Of a stretch of DNA of 59,444 bases, positions 8,335-16,000 are shown piece after piece. Location: positions 1-59,444 of the forward strand of contig CAZHEH010000020.1 of NCBI GenBank assembly GCA_964531695.1. Direction: 5' to 3'. The stretch's first letter is position 1. Every line of letters begins with the position of its first letter. The translations under genes and the position numbers were made by a program. This stretch comes from JAGXKT01 sp964531695 (lineage in GTDB: Bacteria > Planctomycetota > Phycisphaerae > SM23-33). The notes under the pieces were generated by a model, which did no database searches, was not told where the DNA came from, and saw only the letters and a program-made list of their open reading frames with translations.

Positions 8335-9804
8335 TCAGCAGGGCGCGGCGACGTTCGGCTTGCGGTTGGCGGCCGTCTCGTCGAGGCGGGAAACCGGCGA
8401 GGTCGTCGGGGCGGCATGGAGGGCGTCGGGGTCGCGCTCGGCCAGCTCGGCGATCTCGATCATCGCGGCGACGAACGCGTCGAGCGTCTCCTTGCCTTCC
8501 GTCTCGGTCGGCTCGATCATCATCGCCTCGGCCACGATGAGCGGGAAGTAGACCGTCGGCGGGTGGTAGCCGCGGTCGATCAGCCCCTTGGCGACGTCGA
8601 TCGCCCGCACGCCGCGTTGCTCCTGCCGCGAGGCGGAGGCGACGAACTCGTGCTTGCAGAGCCCCTCGAAGGCGACCTCGTAGTGCTCGCGCAGCCGGGC
8701 GGCGACGTAATTGGCGTTGAGCACGGCGTTGTCGGCCACGGCCCGCAGGCCGTCGCGCCCGACGGACAGCAGGTAGGTGTAGGCCTTCAGGATCACGCCG
8801 AAGTTGCCGTAGAACGGGGCGATGTAGCCGATGGACTTCGGCCGGTCGTATTCGAGGGTGAAGCTGCCGTCGTCCTGCTCGACGACGACGGAGGTCGGCA
8901 GGAACTCGACGAGCCGCTCGCACACGCCGACCGGCCCGCTGCCCGGCCCGCCGCCGCCGTGGGGCGTGCCGAAGGTCTTGTGCAGGTTGACGTGGACGAT
9001 GTCGAAGCCCAGGTCGCCGGGGCGGCAGCGGCCGAGCAGGGCGTTGAGGTTCGCCCCGTCGTAGTACATCAGCCCGTCGACGTCGTGGACGAGATCGGCG
9101 ATCTCGTGGACGTGCGGGTTGAACAGCCCCAGCGTGTTCGGGCAGGTCAGCATGACGCCGGCGACCTTGTCGTCCAGCGCCTCGCGGAGGGCGTCGAGGT
9201 CCATCAGGCCGCGCTCGTCCGATGGGATCGTCTCCACGTCGTAGCCGGCGATGGCGGCGCTGGCGGGGTTCGTGCCGTGGGCGCTGTCCGGGATGAGGAT
9301 GACTTCCTTGTCGTTGCCGCGGGCGCGGTGGTACGCGGCGATGATCATCGCGCCGGTCAGCTCGCCGTGGGCGCCGGCCAGCGGCTGCATCGTGAACGCG
9401 GCCATGCCGCAGATCTCGCTGAGCATGCGGTCCATCTCGTGCAGCACGGCCAGAGCGCCCTGCACGAGCATCTCCCCGCCCGGGAGCTGCGGCAGCAACG
9501 GGTGCAGCTCCGCGAAGCCGCCCATGCGGGCGGCCAGTTCGCAGACCTTGGGGTTGTACTTCATCGTGCAGGAGCCGAGGGGGTAAAAGCCGCTGTCGAC
9601 GCCGAAGTTCCGGCCGCTGAGTTCGGTGAAGTGCCGGACGACGTCCAGCTCCGAGAGCTCCGGCAGCTCGGCCGGCTCGTCCCGCAGCAGGTCGGGGCGG
9701 ATGTGGTGCTCGGTCTCGACGTCCCGGTCCACGTTGTGCGTCGCCCGGCGGCCGGGGACGGACTTGTCGAATATGAGTTGCATCTGTGTGTTTACGAAGC
9801 CCAT
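8335..9804 (-). CDS. gcvPB: Glycine dehydrogenase (decarboxylating) subunit 2
   Basis: This is the C-terminal half of the split P-protein of the glycine cleavage system. With GcvPA it decarboxylates glycine and passes the aminomethyl group to lipoyl-GcvH. The PLP-binding lysine is Lys276 in HVNLHKTFGTPHGGGG, preceded by the PDSAHGTNPASAA and YYDGANLNA motifs. The N-terminal FYPLGSCTMKYNPK block is diagnostic. The protein has 489 residues from the ATG at 9804; a second ATG 21 nt in (9783, MQLIFDKSVPGRR) fits homologue starts better. It is the last gene of the operon, 105 nt after gcvPA; that gap holds an inverted repeat. Confidence 0.97.
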   Translation of the reverse strand: MGFVNTQMQLIFDKSVPGRRATHNVDRDVETEHHIRPDLLRDEPAELPELSELDVVRHFTELSGRNFGVDSGFYPLGSCTMKYNPKVCELAARMGGFAELHPLLPQLPGGEMLVQGALAVLHEMDRMLSEICGMAAFTMQPLAGAHGELTGAMIIAAYHRARGNDKEVILIPDSAHGTNPASAAIAGYDVETIPSDERGLMDLDALREALDDKVAGVMLTCPNTLGLFNPHVHEIADLVHDVDGLMYYDGANLNALLGRCRPGDLGFDIVHVNLHKTFGTPHGGGGPGSGPVGVCERLVEFLPTSVVVEQDDGSFTLEYDRPKSIGYIAPFYGNFGVILKAYTYLLSVGRDGLRAVADNAVLNANYVAARLREHYEVAFEGLCKHEFVASASRQEQRGVRAIDVAKGLIDRGYHPPTVYFPLIVAEAMMIEPTETEGKETLDAFVAAMIEIAELAERDPDALHAAPTTSPVSRLDETAANRKPNVAAPC

Positions 9805-9852
9805 GGTTCCAATCTCGAATGACGAAACCCGAATGGCGAATCAATGATGAAG

Positions 9853-9892
9853 TCCGAATGACGAATGTGAGCTCCGTCGTTCGTCATTCCGG
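9853..9892. repeat. Inverted repeat in the gcvPA-gcvPB gap
   Basis: tccgaatgacgaa (9853-9865) and ttcgtcattccgg (9880-9892) can pair around a 14-nt loop. The same core (gaatgacgaa or its complement) appears again at 9814, 28526 and 41348, so it belongs to a dispersed intergenic repeat family. In the mRNA it would form a stem between two operon genes. Confidence 0.55.
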
Positions 9893-9909
9893 TTTCAACC
9901 TTCGTCCTT

Positions 9910-11247
9910 TCATCGCAGGATGACTTCCAGCGTGTGCGCGAGGAAGTCGATGTCTTCCTTGGTTCGCTTCTCGGTCACCGCGACGAGCAGGCAGTTGTTC
10001 ATCTCCGGCCAGTAGCGCCCGAGCGGGAAGCCCGCCGCCAGGCCGCGCTGGAAGAGCCCGCGGATGACCTTGTCCGCCGCCACCGGCAACTTCAGGACGA
10101 ACTCGTTGAAGTACCAGCGGTTCGGGAACCGCATCGACGCGCCCGGGACCTCCAGCAGTCGCTGCCGCGCGTAGTCCGCCTTGTCCGCGCACAGCCGGGC
10201 CAGCTCGGGCAGGCCCTCCTTGCCGAGCAAGCTCAGGTACGCCAGTGCCGTCAGGGCGCAGAGCCCCTGGTTCGTGCAGATGTTGCTCGTGGCCTTCTCG
10301 CGCCGGATGTGCTGCTCGCGGGCCTGGAGCGTCAGAACGAATCCGTCACGCCCCTGCGTGTCCTTCGTCCGCCCGACGATGCGACCGGGCATCTTCCGCA
10401 TGTGCTTCCGGCCGGCGGCCATGAAGCCCAGGTACGGCCCGCCGAACGACAGCGGCAGCCCGAGCGACTGGCCCTCGCCGACGGCGATGTCCACGCCCAT
10501 GTCGGCCGGCGTCTTCAACAGCCCCAGCGAGATCGGATAGACCGACGCGACCAGCAGCCCGCCCGCCTCGTGGATGATGTCGGCCAGGTCCGACAGATCG
10601 TCGATGCAGCCGAAGAAGTTCGGGTTCTGCACGATCAGCGCGGCCGTGCTGTCGTCCGCCGCCGCGGCGATGGTCTCCCGGTCCGGCAGCCCGCCCTTCG
10701 AGGCCGTCTCGACCAGCTCGATGCCCAGGTTCCGGGTATACGAGCGGACCATCTTGCGGTAGATCGGGCTCAGGGAGTCGTCCACGATCACACGGTTGCG
10801 GCGCGTGACGCGGAGGGCCATCATCATCGCCTCGTACACGGCCGTGCCGCCGTCGTAGAGCGAGGCGTTGGCGACCTCCAGGCCGGTCAGGCGGCAGATC
10901 GCGCTCTGGTACTCGTAGATCGCCTGCAACGTCCCCTGCGACGCCTCCGGCTGGTAGGGCGTGTAGGCGGTGTAGAACTCGCTGCGCGACGCGAGCGCAT
11001 CCACGGCCGCGGGGATGAAGTGGTCGTAGAACCCGCCGCCGAGGAAGCTCACCAGCGGCCGCGTGTTGTGGGCGGCCAGCCGCGCGACGCGCCGGCGGAC
11101 CTCCTGCTCGGGCAGCCCCTCGGGCAGGTCGAGCCCGGCGCAGCGCAGCGCCTCGGGAACGTCGGCGAACAGTTCGTCCACGCTCGACAGGCCGAGCTCG
11201 GCGAGCATCTCCTTCTGCTGATCTTCCGTGTTGGCTATGTAGGGCAT
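9910..11247 (-). CDS. gcvPA: Glycine dehydrogenase (decarboxylating) subunit 1
   Basis: This 445-residue protein is the N-terminal half of the split glycine decarboxylase P-protein. Typical blocks are LPEGLPEQEVRRRVARLA, FLGGGFYDHFIPAAVDAL, FYTAYTPYQPEASQGTLQAI near residue 92, and TGLEVANASLYDGGTA. The ATG at 11247 directly abuts the gcvH stop codon (no gap), pointing to coupled translation. It acts as a heterodimer with GcvPB in the cytoplasm. No frameshift or missing block is visible. Confidence 0.97.
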   Translation of the reverse strand: MPYIANTEDQQKEMLAELGLSSVDELFADVPEALRCAGLDLPEGLPEQEVRRRVARLAAHNTRPLVSFLGGGFYDHFIPAAVDALASRSEFYTAYTPYQPEASQGTLQAIYEYQSAICRLTGLEVANASLYDGGTAVYEAMMMALRVTRRNRVIVDDSLSPIYRKMVRSYTRNLGIELVETASKGGLPDRETIAAAADDSTAALIVQNPNFFGCIDDLSDLADIIHEAGGLLVASVYPISLGLLKTPADMGVDIAVGEGQSLGLPLSFGGPYLGFMAAGRKHMRKMPGRIVGRTKDTQGRDGFVLTLQAREQHIRREKATSNICTNQGLCALTALAYLSLLGKEGLPELARLCADKADYARQRLLEVPGASMRFPNRWYFNEFVLKLPVAADKVIRGLFQRGLAAGFPLGRYWPEMNNCLLVAVTEKRTKEDIDFLAHTLEVILR

Positions 11248-11634
11248 CTACTCCTCTTCTTTGAGGAAGTTCTCATAGGCGTCGGCATCCATCAGCCCGT
11301 CGGCCTGGTGCGGCTCGGACAGCTCGATCTTGTAGATCCAGCCCTGGCCGTAGGGGTCGGAGTTGACCGGGCTGGGATCCTCGTCGAGGGCCGTGTTGAC
11401 CTCGGCGATCTTGCCGGCTGCCGGGGCGTAGATGCTCGAGGCCGCCTTGGACGACTCGATCGCGCCGACCTCGTCGCCGGGGCTCGTCTCGCGGCCCTCG
11501 TCCGGAAGTTCGACGAAGGTAACCTCGCCGAGGGCCTCCTGGGCGTGGTCGGTGATGCCGACCGTCCCGGTATTGCCCTCGATCCGCAGCCACTCGTGCT
11601 CTTGGGTGTACTTGAGTTCCTTGGGGTTACTCAT
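11248..11634 (-). CDS. gcvH: Glycine cleavage system H protein
   Basis: This lipoyl carrier shuttles the aminomethyl group between GcvP, GcvT and the L-protein. It has 128 residues from the ATG at 11634 (MSNPKELKYTQEHEWL). The lipoylated lysine is Lys63 in GAIESSKAASSIYAP. The start is chosen because family similarity begins exactly there, although the frame stays open upstream. It is followed without a gap by gcvPA and preceded by a 126-nt spacer after gcvT. The normal family length is about 125-130 residues. Confidence 0.97.
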   Translation of the reverse strand: MSNPKELKYTQEHEWLRIEGNTGTVGITDHAQEALGEVTFVELPDEGRETSPGDEVGAIESSKAASSIYAPAAGKIAEVNTALDEDPSPVNSDPYGQGWIYKIELSEPHQADGLMDADAYENFLKEEE

Positions 11635-11760
11635 GGCTTCTCCGTGTTCTGCGCGGCGGTGATTCACTACGTCATGCAATTCCGAATGGGCAATAACGAG
11701 AAACTTCTCGCGTATCCGTCGTCAGTGCCGTTTCGGGGTTGTTTCCTCATTCGTACTAAG

Positions 11761-12855
11761 TCATGTGAGCTTCTTCCGGCAGCTTCCTTCGGTGTACAGC
11801 GGCCGCTCGGCGATGGCCACTTCCAGCTCGGCCCGGCCGGTGTCGACGGTCAGTTCCGTGCCCGGCTGCCCCAAGCCGGCCTTCACGTAGCCCATGCCGA
11901 TCGACACGCCCAGCATCGGCGAGAACGCGCCGCTGGTGACCGTTCCGACCGTCCGTCCGCCGGCGACGATGTCGTTGCCGACCATCGCCCGCCGGCGCGA
12001 GTTCGACCGGAACGCGATGAGCCGCTCGTCCGCCCCGGATTCCATCCGGGCCCTCACGGCCGTGGCGCCGATGAACTCGTGCTCGCCAAGGAACGTCGTC
12101 AGCCCGGCCTCGACGGGCGTCCGCTCGCGGCTCAGCTCGTGCCCGTACAGCGGCAGGCACATCTCCAGCCGCAGCGAATCCCGCGCGCCCAGCCCGGCGG
12201 GCCGGACGCGCTCGTCCGCCACCAGCCGATCCCACAGCGCCGCGATGTCCTCTCCCGGCGCCATGATCTCGTAGCCCAGCTCGCCGGTGTAGCCCGTGCG
12301 GCTGACGACGCCGTCCCGCCCGTCCAGCCGCCCGCGCCGGCACCGGAAGTATCTTAACTCGCGCAGCTCGAATTCGGCGAATCGGGCCAGCACGTCGAAG
12401 GCGGCCGGGCCTTGCAGGTCGATCTTGGCCCAGCCGTCGGCGCGCAGATCCGTCAGCTCGACATCGCCGCCGAGGTGCGACTGCGCCCACTCGCGGTCTT
12501 CCACGGCCGTGCCGGCGTTGACGACCAGCAGGAACTCCTCCTCATCCAGCCGCATGACGATCGCGTCGTCGATGACGCCGCCGTCGGGCTCGAGCAGGAA
12601 GCCGTAGCGTCCCCGCCCGACGTCCAGTCGCGAGGCGCCCTGCGTGAGCAGCCGGTCGAGCTGCTCGGCGGCGTCCGGACCGCGGAAAAGGAGCTGGCCC
12701 ATGTGGCTCGTGTCGAACAACGCCGCGGCCGTGCGGCACTGCTTATGCTCCGCCAGCACGCCTTCGTACTGTACGGGCAGCCGGTAGCCGGCGAAGGCCA
12801 CCATCCGGGCGTCGCGCCCCACATGCCAGTCGTAAAGTACCGTTGTTTCGGACAT
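11761..12855 (-). CDS. gcvT: Aminomethyltransferase (glycine cleavage T protein)
   Basis: This 364-residue folate enzyme releases ammonia from the H-protein-bound aminomethyl group and forms methylene-tetrahydrofolate. Family blocks are AGYRLPVQYEGVLAEHKQCR, LFDTSHMGQLLFRG, DAIVMRLDEEEFLLVVNAG and SRTGYTGELGYEI. The last holds the substrate-binding turn, with LGARDSLRLEMCLPLYGHEL after it. It is the first gene of gcvT-gcvH-gcvPA-gcvPB. A promoter lies at 12931-12959, about 75 nt upstream. No glycine riboswitch pattern was seen in the leader. The L-protein (lpd) is not in the window. Confidence 0.96.
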   Translation of the reverse strand: MSETTVLYDWHVGRDARMVAFAGYRLPVQYEGVLAEHKQCRTAAALFDTSHMGQLLFRGPDAAEQLDRLLTQGASRLDVGRGRYGFLLEPDGGVIDDAIVMRLDEEEFLLVVNAGTAVEDREWAQSHLGGDVELTDLRADGWAKIDLQGPAAFDVLARFAEFELRELRYFRCRRGRLDGRDGVVSRTGYTGELGYEIMAPGEDIAALWDRLVADERVRPAGLGARDSLRLEMCLPLYGHELSRERTPVEAGLTTFLGEHEFIGATAVRARMESGADERLIAFRSNSRRRAMVGNDIVAGGRTVGTVTSGAFSPMLGVSIGMGYVKAGLGQPGTELTVDTGRAELEVAIAERPLYTEGSCRKKLT

Positions 12856-12930
12856 TTGCGATCCACATCCCCCGCTTGGCTGGGCGCCCCGGCGTGCCGC
12901 ACCAGGCCGCGAAAGTCGAGCAAAACGCTT

Positions 12931-12959
12931 ACTCTAACAGCTTGACGTTCGGCTCGCAA
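12931..12959 (-). promoter_or_regulatory. Promoter of the gcv operon
   Basis: On the minus strand TTGCGA (12959-12954), a 17-nt spacer and TAGAGT (12936-12931) form a sigma-70-like promoter. It points at gcvT and leaves a leader of about 70 nt. Confidence 0.5.
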
Positions 12960-12987
12960 CCGCCGCACCCGCCCGGCCGCGGCAAGA

Positions 12988-13016
12988 TTGCGGGCATTTC
13001 ACGGGAACGATATGCT
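12988..13016 (+). promoter_or_regulatory. Promoter of the large TPR gene
   Basis: TTGCGG (12988-12993), a 17-nt spacer and TATGCT (13011-13016) form a sigma-70-like promoter, divergent from the gcv promoter. The ATG at 13088 follows about 65 nt after the predicted start of transcription. Confidence 0.5.
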
Positions 13017-13087
13017 CCCTGAATCGTCAAATCCGCTTGTGGGAGCCGCGCCCGGCGTACCCTCCCCGAAAACGAAAGGGCGTACGC

Positions 13088-16000
13088 ATGAAACGCGCGA
13101 TTGGATTTCAACTCCTCATTCTATGTCTGTTCCTCCCGGCCGCCCCGGCACTGGGGCAGGCCGATGCCGCCGAGGCGTTCGAGGCGGGGAAGGCCGCCTT
13201 CGCGGAGGAGGACTACGCGGCCGCTCGGGACGCCTTCGCCAAGGCCGCCGAGACGGACAACCGAAACGCAGAGGTCTTCCTCTGGCTCGGCAAGGCCCAC
13301 TACCGGCTCGGCGAGCTGGACGAGGCGCTCGAGGCCTGGCGGCGGACGCTGGCGCTGTCGCCCGAAGAGCCGCACGCCAAGCGGATGCTCGCGGCGCTGC
13401 GCGGCGTCGTCGAGGACGCGGACACACGGCTGTCGCTGATTCGCGGCCTGCTGGACCGCAACCTCGCCGGCCCCGCCCACGTCGAGGCGCAGAAGCTGCT
13501 CCGCGACGAGGCGCTGACGGACGCCCAGCGCGCCCGCGCGCTGGTGCTGCTGGGAGAGGCCCGTCTCCTGCAGGGCAAGCCCGCCGACGCCCTGGCCCAA
13601 GTCGAGGAGGTCCGCCGCCTGTATGCCGACGATGCGCCGACGGCCGAGCTGCTGCTGGTCGAGGGCAAGGCCCTGCTGTTCCCCGGCCTCGATCACTCCT
13701 CAGCCCTGGATACGCTGCGCAAGGTCGTCGCCGAGCACGGGGGCACGCCGGCCGCGGCGGCCGCAGAGCTGCGGCTGATTCTCTGGCGGGCGGCGCATGA
13801 CCTGACCCCGGACGTCGCCGAGGAGCTGGCGGCCTGGGGCGCCGCGCACGAGGACCATCGCGACGCGTGGGAGGGACGCAAGACACTGGTTCATGCCTAT
13901 CTGGACCTGGCCGCACGCGAGGCGCCGCCGGAGGCCGACGCGGACCTCGGCGAGCACGAGCGCTCGGCCCTTTCGGGCGTGACCGCCGCCGTGGCGGCCG
14001 CCCCGAGCCCACAGGAAGCCCGGGCCATCGTCTACGACGCCTGGAAGCGGATTCAGGCGCGATACGCCCCGGCCGACACGCACGCGGCGCTGGCGGCGGC
14101 GCTGGAAGCCCTTCTGGAGCCGGCGGCACTGCCGCGGGATGCCCGCCGCAAGCTGAGGGTCGAGCTCGCCTCGGCGCGGATCGAGCTGGCGATGGTCCGA
14201 CTGACGCATCTGGCGGAAGCCGGCGAACTCCCCGGTGGCGACATGCCGGATGTGCTCGCCGCGGCCGTGGCGGCCTGCGACGCGGTGAACCGGCAGTTCC
14301 CCGCCGAGCCGATCTGGGGCCGGATGGCTGGTCTGTCCCACCGCGTATTGGGTCTTGCGGGCCGGGTTCCCTGGCCGCCCGCCATCGACTCCCTCAAGGC
14401 CCCGCAGCAGTGGGCGGTGGAGATCGCCTTGCCGGTGATCCAGTCCCACGCCGATCCGAAGGCCGTCCGGCAAGCCCTGGCGGTGATCGCGGCGATTCGG
14501 AGCGAGGACCGGCCTGCGGATGTGGAAAATCGCTGGTCGCTGGTCCGCTTACTCGCGGGGCTTCAGGAGCGGGTGTTGGCGGCGATCCCCGAGGAAAGCC
14601 CCCATCGGGCCGGAGAGTACTGGGCGCTGGCCCGGTTGGCGCATGAGGTGGCGCAGGCCGAGTTCGCCCGCAATGTCTCCGACGGCCGGGACGAGGCCAA
14701 CGCCGAACTCAGCGACGCGCAGAAGACGATGATCGACGCCCTCGCCCGCGTGCTCGAGAATCATGCCGCCAAGGCCCCCGAGGCCGCGAGCTTCCTCCGC
14801 GATCACCTGGCCCCTTGGGTCGCCCGGAACCACTACGCCGCGGCCGAGGCGGCCTACGAGGCCCTGCTGCCGGCGCTGCGGGAGCCAGAGCAGCGGCGCG
14901 TTCGCCTGGAGATCGCCGCGCTGCGGGCGCGGCAGGTCCACGAGCGGCACCGGCGGCTGCTGGCGGCCGGGCGCACCGTGCCGGCCGAGCTGGATCTGCT
15001 GCACGTCCAGGCCATCGAGATGTGCTACTCGCTCCAGGCCGACCTGCCGGCGGGCGCGCCCGAGCTGAACGGCCCCCGGCGGCTCTGGAACGCGATCATC
15101 CGGCACTACGAGGCGCTGGAGCTGCACGAAGTCGCCGAGGCGGCCGTCCTGCAGAGGCCCGCCCAGGCCGTGCCCAACGCCAACGCCTGGGCGGCGCTGC
15201 GCCTGGCGGCGCTGCGCCGCGCCGCGGCCGAGCGGGAAATGCGGGAGACGCTCGCCGAGTTCAAGGGCGACGAGCGGATCGAGCTGACCGACGCCTTCCA
15301 GGAGGCGCTGGCGGCGTATCGATCGGTCATCACGGATCATCCGGACAGCGGTCTGGTTCACGCGGCCGCCAACGGCGTGTTCCGCGTCGGGCGGCTCTTC
15401 CAGGAGCGCGGCGCGTACGACGTGGCCGTGCGGGTCTACCGCGAGTTCGCCGAGTTCGCCGACGACCGGCCGCGACTGGCCCAGTCCGGACCGGGCGCCG
15501 CCGGCGTGGCCGAGCGGGCCCGCTACGCGGCCGCGAGCGCGCTGGACGCCAAGGCGAACGACGCGCTGAACGAGCTTCTGGCGGAGCGCGAGCCCGACGA
15601 CCCGCCGCCGGCGGAACTCAGCGAGGAGTATGCGGCCGCGATCGAAGCGCACACGGCGATCATCACGGCCCGCCCGCGCGGCCCGCTGGCCCACGCCGCT
15701 CTGCGGCGGATCCTGTCCGTCGCGCTGGCCTACGCGCGGGCGGACGCGTGGGACGTGGCCGAGGGGGTGTTCGCGGACCTTCGGGGCGCCGGGCTGGAGC
15801 TGCGCCGCCCCGAGCGGCTGGACCTGGCCCGCGGCGTGTGCAAGCTCGGGCCCGTCCTGCCCGACCACGCGCGGCAGATGCTCCAGGCGCTGGCGGCGCC
15901 GGCCCCCGTGCCCGATCTGCCGGGGATCGACGGATTGCACGAGCGCGAAGAGGCCTGGGGCGCGACCTTCGCGGATGATGGGGAGTTGTCTGTCAAGGAA

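Noticed and set aside
9934..12357. An 807-codon plus-strand frame opposite the gcv genes
   Set aside because: It is a shadow of the glycine cleavage genes, which match their families over the full length.
12856..13087. Glycine riboswitch before gcvT
   Set aside because: No recognisable tandem glycine aptamer pattern was seen in the 75-nt leader or the spacer.
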